This document shows positions 40,788-49,879 of a stretch of 64,000 bases of DNA, piece by piece (position 1 is the stretch's first letter; each line of letters begins with the position of its first letter). Under the pieces are notes generated by a model. That model was not told the DNA's origin. It saw nothing but the letters and a program-made list of their open reading frames with translations, and searched no databases. The stretch covers positions 1 to 64,000 of the forward strand of contig JBQNAT010000004.1 in the NCBI GenBank assembly GCA_052170315.1, written 5' to 3'. Source of the stretch: UBA9732 sp052170315 (lineage in GTDB: Bacteria > Spirochaetota > Spirochaetia > Sphaerochaetales > Sphaerochaetaceae). The translations under genes and the position numbers were made by a program.

Positions 40788-42890
40788 TTAGAAAAGAAAA
40801 TTCTCTATTTTCTGTCCAAGCGTCTTTGTTTCGGTCTCGGGATGGTAGCTTTCAGGCAAAGAACGCAGCATGTGAGCTCCGTAATTTTTGGAAACAATCC
40901 TTGAATCAAGGATAAGAACAATTCCCTTGTCTGTCGTGTGTCTCATAAGCCTCCCGAAGCCCTGCTTAAGACGCATTACAGCTTCGGGAAGAGAAAGAGC
41001 ATTGAAACCGCTTATGCCTTCTTCCTGAAGTTTTTTGTAACGTGCCTTGTAAATAGGTTCATCCGGCATTCTGAAAGGAAGCTTGGTAATTATGACCAGT
41101 CTCAGGGTATCACCGGGCGCGTCAACTCCTTCCCAAAAACTGTCCGTCGCGAATAGAACGCTGTCCTTATCCGCCTTGAACTGCTCAAGCAGGCTGTAGC
41201 GGTCCGCGTCACCCTGCTTAAGCGCAGTGATATCCATTACGGAAAGACGCGGTTTAAGCTTTTCAAATACAAAGTCCATAAGACGGAAGCTTGTAAAAAG
41301 CACAAGGGCTCCTCCGCCTGAACTTGAAACAGCCTGATAGACGGTCTCACAGGTGAAGTCCGCGTACACGTCCTCTGTTTTGGCGCTGAATTCAGGTGTG
41401 TCATAGGGGGTCAGCAGCATAAGACGGTTTTTGTAATCAAAGGGCGAGACATATACTCTGCGCAGATATGATTTGTTTTCAATGGGAAGTCCCACTCCTC
41501 TTCCCCAGAATCCGAAATCATCGTTAATATCCAGTGTCGCGCTTGTGCAGACAACGGAATCAAGTTTTTTGAAAAGCGCGTCGGCAAGGACTCCCGATAC
41601 CTTTATAGGCGCGATATTGAAAGTCACATATTTGTTCTGCCCGCGGTTTTCTATGTCAAGGAAATGTATGTCTTCGTTCCACTTTTTATAGTCAGTAAAA
41701 ACTTCCAGCCGGGAAATAATGTCCGCGACGCGGTTGACGTGGACAAGAAAATCATCGCGTTTGCCGGCTTGAGCCTCGTCAATCAGGAGCTTTGAAGCAA
41801 AAGAAGAAAGACGGTCGGTAAGACGTTTCCCGCTTTCAGCGACATCCACGGCTATCTGGCCTATCTCATTCATAACGGCCTGCGCATTTTTTTTATCCAC
41901 AAGAAGATGAGACCAATGGTTTACTTCCAGAATATTCAAAACGGCCATGTTCAGCGTTTCCGCTCTTGCTTTTACAAGCGAATAGAAGTCAATTATCTCC
42001 TGATAAAGGTTTTTGTCAGGACAGAAAATAAGAAGCTCGTCCAGCATTCTGCCGGAAGAACCGCCTCTTAGTGCCCTTGAATCATATATGTAATCCATCT
42101 GCCGTTTCAGGGCGTAGCTTGAATATGTTGCGGTAAACAGGTCTGTGGCATGACGCTCAATGTTGTGAGCCTCGTCAATGACAAGATGCCTGAAAGACGG
42201 GAGAATTGCCTCCTCTGAATAGTCTATATCGTTTTCATAGCGCGAGTTGCTGTCTACAAACAACAGGTGGTGGTTACAGATTATTATAGAGGCTTCCGAA
42301 AGCTTTTTCTTGGCTTTGAAATAGAAGCATTCGCTGAAAAACGGGCATTTGTTTCCCATGCAGAAATCCGAATCGGAACATACCGTGTTCCAAAGCTGAT
42401 AGTTAAGCTGTCCCGGAAATTCGGTTTTCAGACCTGTTTCGGTATCCGCGGCAAAGCTGTTAAGACGTGAAATATCGGAAACTCCGTCATAGGCGTAAAG
42501 CTCGCTTGAACGGATTTCCTCAGAAAGACGCCTGAGACACAGATAGTTGTTTCTTCCTACGGCAATTGCCGTCCTGCAATCTTTTCCCAGCGCGGCAAGC
42601 AAGGCCGGAAGGTCCTTTTCCATAAGCTGTTTCTGAAGGTTTATGGTGGATGTCGCAATAACTGTCCTGTCATGGGGGTCTTCAAACGCATAGTAAAGCG
42701 CTGAGACAAGGTAGGCGAAACTCTTGCCTATGCCGGTTCCCGCTTCAATGGCGCCTATTGAGTTGTTTTCATAGCAGGAAAGCACATCCAAAGCCATATT
42801 AAGCTGGCCTTCCCTGTATTCAAAGTTCTCAAGCTTTTGGCTTAACAGCCCGCCGTCGTCAAAAATGTCATAAATCCGTTCTTTGGTCAC
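40788..42890 (-). CDS. dinG: DinG/Rad3-family ATP-dependent DNA helicase
   Basis: XPD/Rad3-like 5'-3' helicase. Walker A is EAGTGIGKSFAYL, the DEAH box is in LVIDEAHNIERH, and motif VI-like text LKQGFGRLMRH is near the end. Cysteines in CLRRL, CSDSDFC, KCPFFSEC suit a 4Fe-4S cluster. No exonuclease domain precedes it. The GTG at 42890 (700 aa) overlaps the regulator's stop as GTGA; the open frame extends to 43115 but only within the regulator gene. A role in R-loop or replication-fork repair is expected. Confidence 0.88.
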   Translation of the reverse strand: MTKERIYDIFDDGGLLSQKLENFEYREGQLNMALDVLSCYENNSIGAIEAGTGIGKSFAYLVSALYYAFEDPHDRTVIATSTINLQKQLMEKDLPALLAALGKDCRTAIAVGRNNYLCLRRLSEEIRSSELYAYDGVSDISRLNSFAADTETGLKTEFPGQLNYQLWNTVCSDSDFCMGNKCPFFSECFYFKAKKKLSEASIIICNHHLLFVDSNSRYENDIDYSEEAILPSFRHLVIDEAHNIERHATDLFTATYSSYALKRQMDYIYDSRALRGGSSGRMLDELLIFCPDKNLYQEIIDFYSLVKARAETLNMAVLNILEVNHWSHLLVDKKNAQAVMNEIGQIAVDVAESGKRLTDRLSSFASKLLIDEAQAGKRDDFLVHVNRVADIISRLEVFTDYKKWNEDIHFLDIENRGQNKYVTFNIAPIKVSGVLADALFKKLDSVVCTSATLDINDDFGFWGRGVGLPIENKSYLRRVYVSPFDYKNRLMLLTPYDTPEFSAKTEDVYADFTCETVYQAVSSSGGGALVLFTSFRLMDFVFEKLKPRLSVMDITALKQGDADRYSLLEQFKADKDSVLFATDSFWEGVDAPGDTLRLVIITKLPFRMPDEPIYKARYKKLQEEGISGFNALSLPEAVMRLKQGFGRLMRHTTDKGIVLILDSRIVSKNYGAHMLRSLPESYHPETETKTLGQKIENFLF

Positions 42891-44242
42891 TGCTGTCCGT
42901 ATTCCTGCGTCTTCCGGATTATAGTTTTGCGTCCAAGCCCAAGAACATCCGCGGCTTTGGTCTTGTTGCCGCCGCAGAAAGCCACTGTGCTTAGTATGAT
43001 ACGGCGTTCGGCCTCTTCCATTGTAGTCCCAAGCTCTATTTCTATTGAATCGCTTCTGCTTGCGCGGCTGACAGCAGGAGGCAGATCCCCAAGCTCTATC
43101 TGATTGCCGCGGCACATTACAACGGCGCTTTCAACGCAGTTTCGCAGTTCTCTTATGTTGCCCGGCCAGTCGTAGGAGCTTATGGCACTTCTGGCCTCGT
43201 TGGAAAAACCGTCTATCTTTTTACCGTTTTCTTTACAGAATTCAGTCAGAAAAGATGTGGAAAGCAGGAAAATGTCCTCTTTTCTCTCCCTAAGCGGCGG
43301 TACTTCCAGGCTTACAACGTTAAGGCGGTAGTAAAGGTCTTCCCTGAAACGTCCCTCTTTAATCTCTTTTAAGAGGTCACGGTTGGTCGCGGAAATAACC
43401 CTGACATCAGTCTTTATTGTTTTTTCACCGCCCACTTTCTCAAATTCACGTTCCTGCAGAACCCTGAGAAGCTTTATCTGCGTGCCGGGGTCTATTTCCC
43501 CTATTTCGTCCAAAAATATCGTACCGCCGTCCGCAAGCTCAAAGCGCCCCTTCTTATCCGCTATTGCTCCCGTGAAAGCCCCCTTTACATGCCCGAAAAG
43601 TTCGCTTTCAAGCAGATTGGCGTTCAGGGCGGCGCAGTGCACCTTCACAAACGGCTTGTCCCTTCTGTCCGAATAATTCACAACCGCGTCCGCCACCAGT
43701 TCCTTTCCCACCCCGCTTTCCCCTGTTATAAGGACCGAGGCCTTAGACGGCGCAATCTGCTGTATGGTTTCAATAAGCCGCTGAATTTTCTGGCTTTTGC
43801 CGATTATGCTGGAATAACCGTTTTTTTTCTTAAGATCCTCAAGTTCCTGTCTGAGTTCAATGTTCTTCTGGGCAATATCCTTTGTGGCCAGCGTCCTTTT
43901 TATAAGAACGGAAAGATGGTCAAGGTTTACCGGTTTTGTCAGAAAGTCCACAGCTCCGTTCTGCATAGCGGTAACAGCGTCTTCTATGGTTCCGTGGCCT
44001 GTAAGCACAACCACCGGTATAGTCGGATATGTGGTATAGATTTTCTTAAGAAGTTCGCTTCCGCTCATTATGGGCATCCTTAAATCTGTAATGACCATAT
44101 CAACAGCCTCTGAATTCAGAATATTCCACGCTTCCTGCCCGTTTTCAGCCTGAAGACCGTTGTAGCCTTCGGCTTCAAGAGCAAGAGAAAGACCCTCTCT
44201 TATATGTTTTTCATCATCCACAACAAGAATATTTCTCTTCAT
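42887..44242 (-). CDS. NtrC-family sigma-54-dependent response regulator
   Basis: Three domains: receiver (residues 1-120, phosphoacceptor Asp53), AAA+ sigma-54-interaction domain (about 143-370, Walker A GESGVGKE 174-181, GAFTGA loop 221-226, Walker B IFLDEIGE) and a Fis-type helix-turn-helix at the C-terminus (KTKAADVLGLGRKTIIRK). GAFTGA is the contact to RpoN, so it activates sigma-54 promoters. It overlaps the histidine kinase gene by 4 bases. It corresponds to AtoC of treponemes and to Rrp2 of Borrelia in architecture; the sigma-54 promoter at 36742-36757 is a natural target. Confidence 0.95.
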   Translation of the reverse strand: MKRNILVVDDEKHIREGLSLALEAEGYNGLQAENGQEAWNILNSEAVDMVITDLRMPIMSGSELLKKIYTTYPTIPVVVLTGHGTIEDAVTAMQNGAVDFLTKPVNLDHLSVLIKRTLATKDIAQKNIELRQELEDLKKKNGYSSIIGKSQKIQRLIETIQQIAPSKASVLITGESGVGKELVADAVVNYSDRRDKPFVKVHCAALNANLLESELFGHVKGAFTGAIADKKGRFELADGGTIFLDEIGEIDPGTQIKLLRVLQEREFEKVGGEKTIKTDVRVISATNRDLLKEIKEGRFREDLYYRLNVVSLEVPPLRERKEDIFLLSTSFLTEFCKENGKKIDGFSNEARSAISSYDWPGNIRELRNCVESAVVMCRGNQIELGDLPPAVSRASRSDSIEIELGTTMEEAERRIILSTVAFCGGNKTKAADVLGLGRKTIIRKTQEYGQQ

Positions 44243-45411
44243 GCCTTTCCTCCGTCAGTAAGTCTGAACCTTTCTGTCTGCGGAACCGGTATCTGCAGCG
44301 TTAACTCCGTGCCTTCGCCATACACTGAACGCACATGCACATCGCCGCCGTGCTGTTTCATTATCTTGAAAAGCACCGTAAGACCAAGTCCCGTGCCTGA
44401 AGATTTAGTTGTAAAATAGGGCTCGAATATCTTGCTCATCTGGTCTTCAGTCATTCCGCAGCCGTTGTCCGATACGGAAAGCTTCACCATATCCGAATCC
44501 ATAAAAGTGCTTACCGTTATAACAGGCTTTACCCTGTCTTCCGGCATGGCCTGCATTGCGTTTTTAATAAGATTCAGGATGGACTGCTCTATAAGGGCCG
44601 AATCTGCGTAAACCTTAGGAAGGGACGTTGCCAGGTTAACCTTAAGAGCAATGTTTTTTTCCCTAAGTTCCGCGGCCGCGAGCTTTACCGTTTTTGAAAC
44701 AATATCGTTAAGGCTGCATATGGCAAGGTTCACCTTCATAGGTTTGACAGCGAAAAGAAAGTCAACCGCGATTTTGTTTATGCGCTCCACCTCTTCGCCC
44801 ACAACGTCAAGATACTTATGGGCTTCTTCGCGAGTGACCGAGCCTTTTTTTTCCAGCATTTTATCCATCAGCTGGAGATAAATTGAAATGGAAGCCAGAG
44901 GGTTTTTTATTTCGTGAGCTACACCTGCCGCCATAGTTGTCATCTGTGCCAGGCTTTCGTTCTTTCTGAATTCGTCCTTGAACCTGTTGAAAAAAGTTAT
45001 GTCTCTGAATATGAAAAGACAGCATTTGGGGTCGCCAAGCTTTTCTGCCGAGCAGTTTAAAGAACGAATGCCTTCCCCTTTATCTTCAAGGTCAAAGAAT
45101 TCGTTTACCGTTTTATCTTCTGAAGAGAGGAAGTTTTTCATGAAAGAAAGTATGTCGGAACTGATTATTATCCTTGAAAGGCTCAGTCCCGTATATTTTT
45201 TTCCGGGATACGTAGGCACAAGGGAGAGAAACGGGCTGTTAAGGTAAAGGACATTTCCGTCTTCTCCGACTATGATACTGCCTTCAAAGGAGTTGTCCAA
45301 AACGCTGTTCCTGATTTTAAGTTCAAAGTTCTGTGTTTCTATTATTCGCAAAATCTCTTCGCTTGACAGCTTTTCTATCTTGCTGGAAGCTTTTTTGACG
45401 AACTGGCTCAT
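44239..45411 (-). CDS. Cytosolic PAS-domain histidine kinase
   Basis: A PAS-like sensor (residues ~35-145) precedes the dimerisation/phosphoacceptor helix with His166 in AAGVAHEIKNPLAS, then the HATPase domain with NLIKNAMQAM (N box), DNGCGM (G1) and GTGLGLTVL (G2). There is no membrane segment, so it senses a cytoplasmic signal. Operon overlap with the NtrC-type regulator on one side and holB on the other shows it is the cognate partner of the regulator. 390 aa. Confidence 0.93.
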   Translation of the reverse strand: MSQFVKKASSKIEKLSSEEILRIIETQNFELKIRNSVLDNSFEGSIIVGEDGNVLYLNSPFLSLVPTYPGKKYTGLSLSRIIISSDILSFMKNFLSSEDKTVNEFFDLEDKGEGIRSLNCSAEKLGDPKCCLFIFRDITFFNRFKDEFRKNESLAQMTTMAAGVAHEIKNPLASISIYLQLMDKMLEKKGSVTREEAHKYLDVVGEEVERINKIAVDFLFAVKPMKVNLAICSLNDIVSKTVKLAAAELREKNIALKVNLATSLPKVYADSALIEQSILNLIKNAMQAMPEDRVKPVITVSTFMDSDMVKLSVSDNGCGMTEDQMSKIFEPYFTTKSSGTGLGLTVLFKIMKQHGGDVHVRSVYGEGTELTLQIPVPQTERFRLTDGGKA

Positions 45412-46511
45412 CTGTTGACCTCCTGTGTCCTGTAAACTACAAAATCAAAGGTAAGGCGTTTATTCTGATTGAAAGTCTTTCCCTTTATAACCGCTTCGTT
45501 AATTGCTCCCGCAAGGTACTCCGCAGTCCTTTGGTTCATCCTTCCGTCAGTAAAAGCGTCATTTATCTCCGAAAGCACATGGTCAAAGAAAATATCCCAG
45601 CCCTGATTTTTCTCAAGCTCGCTTACAAGGGCCGGCATATCAATTTTCTGTTTCAGTATAAGGGCTTTCGCGGCATCAGAAAGAAGTCTGTCGTTTATGC
45701 CGCTTCCTTCCAGAAAGAACGAGCTTAGGCTTTCATACTTTGAAGGGTCCACAAAAAGACCGCTCAGAATATACTTCTTTTCTTCCGGCCCAAGGTCTCT
45801 GAAACGAAACTTGCTTGCGCGGCTTAGGATTGTCGCGGGTATCTTTCCCTCGTTTGAGGAAATAAGTATGAAATGAACGTTCTCCGGCGGCTCTTCCAGT
45901 ATTTTCAGAAGGGCATTTACGGCCGAGTCTCCTGAATTTTCCAGTCCTTCTATTATGACTATCTTTTTTCCGCCTTCCATGGACGATGTCATGCACCAGT
46001 CTCTGACGGCTCTTACCTGCCCCACTGTTATGGCTACTGTCCTGTTTTTATCCAGAAGCGGGTAAACTGCCTTCATTAGCCTGTCGGAAACAGCTTCCGC
46101 GTCGTTTTCATCCGCGCGGTCAAGTTCTTTCAGCAGCTCGGAAACTTCTGACGCATCCGAAAACTTCTTTTTTCCCGCGGCGGTATTCTGACCGTCCAGA
46201 AGAGCGCCGTGATACTGCTGAAGCAATACTTCAATGCTGTCCCGGAGAAAACCTTTTGAACTTGTATTTTTATGTTTACTGAAAAGACTGACGGCGGTAA
46301 GTATCCGGAACGAATGATTTCTGTCCGAAACAATTATTACGTTATCGGCCTGAACCTTAAGAGCAAGACAGAGCTGACGGGCCGCAAACATACGCCCTGT
46401 GCAGTTATTGCCCGAAAAGAGAATCGCGTTCGGAAGAGCCCGCGACTTTGCCAGAGCGTCAAGACGTGAGGCAATTTCTTTTTGTGTCCGGTCCAGTCCT
46501 CCGAGTATCAT
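45408..46511 (-). CDS. holB: DNA polymerase III delta' subunit-like protein
   Basis: AAA+ clamp-loader subunit. The segments IIEGLENSGDSAVNALLKILEEPPENVHFILIS-like (here split by the usual sensor motifs) and ILSRASKFRFRDL are typical of delta'. The P loop is degenerate (SGNNCTGR) as in delta' subunits, which do not hydrolyse ATP. A ~60-residue insertion rich in Asp, Glu and Ser separates the P loop from the rest. 367 aa. It overlaps cvpA and the kinase gene by 4 bases each. Confidence 0.85.
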   Translation of the reverse strand: MILGGLDRTQKEIASRLDALAKSRALPNAILFSGNNCTGRMFAARQLCLALKVQADNVIIVSDRNHSFRILTAVSLFSKHKNTSSKGFLRDSIEVLLQQYHGALLDGQNTAAGKKKFSDASEVSELLKELDRADENDAEAVSDRLMKAVYPLLDKNRTVAITVGQVRAVRDWCMTSSMEGGKKIVIIEGLENSGDSAVNALLKILEEPPENVHFILISSNEGKIPATILSRASKFRFRDLGPEEKKYILSGLFVDPSKYESLSSFFLEGSGINDRLLSDAAKALILKQKIDMPALVSELEKNQGWDIFFDHVLSEINDAFTDGRMNQRTAEYLAGAINEAVIKGKTFNQNKRLTFDFVVYRTQEVNR

Positions 46512-46996
46512 ATGAAGCCCTTGATTGTAGAGGCTATAGCTTCTCCCACGGGAAGTATGAGGCGGCTGGAGAAAAGGCTTTCGTCAAAAACCTGCTTAAG
46601 GTTGAAAAGGTCCTGATAACCCAGAATGAACTCCGCGGCAACCAAAATCAGGAAAACCTCGGCAAGACCGAAAAAGAAGCCAAGGAATTTATCAACAGCT
46701 GTAAGGTGTGCGGTGTCAAGTATGTTGGAAAGAACTGTGCCGAAGCCCCTCATCAGAAGATAACCTACAATGAAAATTAGGAAATAGGAAATGAAGGCTG
46801 AAAACCATGAAGGGAAACCAAGTCTGTTTAAAAAAACGGGGCTGAGACTGTGCGTAAACATGAGGGCAAGAATAAAGCCAAGGACGTAGCCGAACTTTGT
46901 TGAAAGCTCGTTAAAGAAGCCTTTCATGGCAACCCATACGCCCCCAACCATAAAAAGAATGAAGATTATATAGTCAAGTGTAGTCAGATACTGCAT
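46508..46996 (-). CDS. cvpA: CvpA-family membrane protein
   Basis: Four hydrophobic segments (about residues 8-27, 32-50, 63-85 and 104-125) and the family layout with YIIFILFMVGGVWVAMKGF at the N-terminus. CvpA proteins are inner-membrane proteins of poorly defined function (colicin V production, envelope stress, purF linkage in enterics). It leads the cvpA-holB-kinase-regulator-dinG operon from a promoter divergent to secA. 162 aa; GAGAGG ribosome site. Confidence 0.88.
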   Translation of the reverse strand: MQYLTTLDYIIFILFMVGGVWVAMKGFFNELSTKFGYVLGFILALMFTHSLSPVFLNRLGFPSWFSAFISYFLIFIVGYLLMRGFGTVLSNILDTAHLTAVDKFLGFFFGLAEVFLILVAAEFILGYQDLFNLKQVFDESLFSSRLILPVGEAIASTIKGFI

Positions 46997-47030
46997 AGGC
47001 CTCTCTCTTAAACTGTGTCATTTGTACACA

Positions 47031-47060
47031 ATTATACTCAAGAAGGCAACGATTAGACAA
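47031..47060 (-). promoter_or_regulatory. Promoter of the cvpA-dinG operon
   Basis: TTGTCT (47060-47055), an 18-base spacer and a perfect TATAAT (47036-47031) on the minus strand. It lies back to back with the secA promoter. Confidence 0.55.
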
Positions 47061-47090
47061 CACAATCTATTCTGAAGAGCTTTTTTTTAC

Positions 47091-47096
47091 TATAAT
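47091..47096 (+). promoter_or_regulatory. Consensus -10 element of secA, +1 at the start codon
   Basis: A perfect TATAAT ends six bases before the ATG at 47103, which is the predicted +1. No Shine-Dalgarno; the -35 region is poor and a T8 run precedes the -10. Confidence 0.55.
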
Positions 47097-47102
47097 TGAA
47101 AC

Positions 47103-49877
47103 ATGGGTATTTTTACAGCTATTTTCGGAAGCAAGAAAGATAAGGATATGAAGCATCTCAGACCTCTACTTGATAAAGTCAATTCATTCGGGGACTGGGC
47201 AAAGGGTCTTAAGGATGAGGACTTTCCGCTCCAGACTCAGAAGTTCAAAGAACGTCTTAAAAACGGAGAAACCCTTGATTCTCTTCTTCCGGAGGCTTTC
47301 GCGCTTGCCAGGGAAGCTTCCTTCAGGGTTCTTGGAGAAAAGCACTACGATGTACAGATAATGGGAGCGATAGTCCTTCACGAAGGCAAAATTCTTGAAC
47401 TGAAAACCGGTGAAGGCAAAACCCTTACAAGCGTTCCGGCGGGTTATCTTAACGCTCTTGAAGGCAAAGGCGTCCACATAATCACCGTAAACGATTATCT
47501 TGCGAAGCGAGATTCCGAATGGATGGGTCCGATATACAGCTTCCTTGGGCTGAGCGTCGGCGTAATCCTTTCCAATATGGATAACGAGCGCCGCCGTCAG
47601 GCATACAGCTGCGACATTACTTACGGTACGAACAACGAGTTCGGTTTTGACTACCTTCGGGACAACATGAAGCTGCGCCAGCAGGACAAGATACAACCGA
47701 AGCACAATTACTGTATCATAGATGAAATAGACTCAATCCTTATTGATGAGGCCAGAACGCCTCTCATCATTTCAGGTCCTGCTGACGACGATACGGAATT
47801 CGCAAGAAACGCTGAAAAGATAACCCCCTATTTCAAGGAATGCGAAAAAGACCCTGAAACCGGAGACTATCCCCGGATATCAGCTATGGCACGTTTTGAG
47901 GAAGGCGCGAAGCTTGAACCTGAGGGCGATTTCATGCTTGACGAAAAATCAAAACGCGTAAGCTTCACAAAAGAAGGAATGACCCACATGGAAGAGCTTC
48001 TTAAGAAGTTCAATATCATCAGCGGCTCGCTTTATGACGACGAGAACTTTGAATATATCCATTATGTTACGCAGGCCATGGCTGCCCGGCATCTTTATCA
48101 TAAGGATACGGACTATGTCATTCAGGATAACCAGATTCAGATTGTTGACGAATTCACAGGCCGTATCCTTTACGGCAGGCGCTACTCTGACGGTCTTCAT
48201 CAGGCCATAGAAGCGAAGGAACATATTAAAATTCTTGGCAAAAACAGAACTCTGGCAACAATCACTTTCCAGAACTTCTTCAGAATGTACACCAAACTTT
48301 CAGGCATGACCGGTACCGCGGATACCGAAGCAACCGAATTCAACCAGATATACAAGCTGGATGTCGTTGTAATACCCACGCACCTTCCGGTCATAAGAAA
48401 GGACCTTGAAGACCTTGTCTATCTTAACGAGCAGTTCAAATACAAGGCCATATGCGAGGAAATCAAACGCGTCCACGCAACCGGCCAGCCTATTCTTGTG
48501 GGTACCGTATCAATTGAAAAGTCGGAGCTTCTTTCCGCCCTTCTCAGGAGCATGGGCATACCGCACGAGGTTCTGAATGCAAAGAACCACGCGCGCGAAG
48601 CCGCAATCATTGAAAACGCAGGCTCAAAGGGAGCTGTTACCGTTGCCACGAACATGGCAGGAAGAGGTACCGATATAAAACTTGGAGGCTCTCCCGATGC
48701 TCTTGCCCGAAAGCTCTGCGGAACGGAGGCAACTGAAGAGGAACTGAAAGCAGCCCGTGAAAAAACCCGCGCTCAGTGGCTTGCAAACTATGAGGAAGTA
48801 AAAAAACTCGGAGGCCTTTACATCCTTGGAACCGAACGCCACGAGTCAAGGCGTATTGACAACCAGCTCAGAGGACGTTCCGGAAGACAGGGAGACCCCG
48901 GTACTTCAAGGTTCTACGTCAGCTTTGACGATACGCTTTTGCGTTTGTTCGCTAAGGATAATCTAAAAACTCTTGTCGGACGTCTTGGCATGAACACCGG
49001 CGAGGCAATTGAGCACTCTCTGGTAAGCCGTGTTATAGAAACGGCTCAGAAAAGAGTTGAAGAACGCAACTTTGATATAAGAAAGCATCTTCTGGAATAT
49101 GACGATGTTCTTAACGAGCAGAGAAACTTCATTTACTCCCAGAGAGACGAGATACTTGTAGATAACAACATAATTAACCGCGCCATAGCCGCCTGCGGCG
49201 AGTACATTGATTTTTCAGTTGAAGACACCCCTCCGGAAAAGAACGGCGGAAGAAACCTGTCAGAGCTTCATCAGAAGCTTTTGGATACTGTCGGGTACGA
49301 CTATGTGCCGCAGGACAATGATGTAAACCTTCCGTCATCCGAACTTGCCTTTGCCATTAAGGACAGAGTAAAAGCGATTATAGACGAAAAGGTTTCCCTT
49401 GTCGGACCTGAAGTTTTCTCAATGTTCATACGTCAGATATATTTAAGGCAGATAGATACTCGCTGGCAGAATCATCTGGAGGAGCTTGAGGACCTTAGGG
49501 ACTCGGTTTCTTTAAGGACCTATGCCCAGAAGAACCCTCTTGTAGAGTACAAGCTGGAAGGCTATGACATTTTTGACAGGATGATAGACCAGATAAAGAC
49601 ATCTGTTGCGAAGACCGTGGTCAGAGTGCAGATAAAGAACAATATACAGGATAGAGCCGCCGGGCCGGGGAAGACAATGGAAACCCACAGAGAAAGCCTG
49701 AATTTCGACAGTATGGCAGCATCCCAGCAGAAGGCGGCAAGAGCCGGCGCCAATGACCATGCCCGGACCTCAGTCCAGGTAGTACGTTCAACGCCAAAGG
49801 TGGGTCGCAATGACCCCTGCCCCTGCGGAAGCGGTAAAAAGTATAAGAACTGCTGCGGAAAGAATCAGGGAGTTTAA
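47103..49877 (+). CDS. secA: Preprotein translocase ATPase SecA
   Basis: Motor of the Sec pathway. Walker A is LKTGEGKTL (about residues 100-108), the DEAD-like DEIDSILIDEARTPL and the preprotein-crosslinking domain follow, then GRGTDIKLGG and QLRGRSGRQGD of the second nucleotide-binding fold, the helical scaffold, and the C-terminal zinc motif NDPCPCGSGKKYKNCCG. At 924 aa it is complete. Transcribed alone, probably leaderless, and ends two bases before a convergent gene. Confidence 0.98.
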   Translation: MGIFTAIFGSKKDKDMKHLRPLLDKVNSFGDWAKGLKDEDFPLQTQKFKERLKNGETLDSLLPEAFALAREASFRVLGEKHYDVQIMGAIVLHEGKILELKTGEGKTLTSVPAGYLNALEGKGVHIITVNDYLAKRDSEWMGPIYSFLGLSVGVILSNMDNERRRQAYSCDITYGTNNEFGFDYLRDNMKLRQQDKIQPKHNYCIIDEIDSILIDEARTPLIISGPADDDTEFARNAEKITPYFKECEKDPETGDYPRISAMARFEEGAKLEPEGDFMLDEKSKRVSFTKEGMTHMEELLKKFNIISGSLYDDENFEYIHYVTQAMAARHLYHKDTDYVIQDNQIQIVDEFTGRILYGRRYSDGLHQAIEAKEHIKILGKNRTLATITFQNFFRMYTKLSGMTGTADTEATEFNQIYKLDVVVIPTHLPVIRKDLEDLVYLNEQFKYKAICEEIKRVHATGQPILVGTVSIEKSELLSALLRSMGIPHEVLNAKNHAREAAIIENAGSKGAVTVATNMAGRGTDIKLGGSPDALARKLCGTEATEEELKAAREKTRAQWLANYEEVKKLGGLYILGTERHESRRIDNQLRGRSGRQGDPGTSRFYVSFDDTLLRLFAKDNLKTLVGRLGMNTGEAIEHSLVSRVIETAQKRVEERNFDIRKHLLEYDDVLNEQRNFIYSQRDEILVDNNIINRAIAACGEYIDFSVEDTPPEKNGGRNLSELHQKLLDTVGYDYVPQDNDVNLPSSELAFAIKDRVKAIIDEKVSLVGPEVFSMFIRQIYLRQIDTRWQNHLEELEDLRDSVSLRTYAQKNPLVEYKLEGYDIFDRMIDQIKTSVAKTVVRVQIKNNIQDRAAGPGKTMETHRESLNFDSMAASQQKAARAGANDHARTSVQVVRSTPKVGRNDPCPCGSGKKYKNCCGKNQGV

Positions 49878-49879
49878 GC

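Noticed and set aside
42891..43115. N-terminal extension of the DinG ORF to 43115.
   Set aside because: The extension lies wholly inside the NtrC-type regulator in another frame and has biased, shadow-like composition. GTG 42890 overlapping the stop (GTGA) is the natural start.
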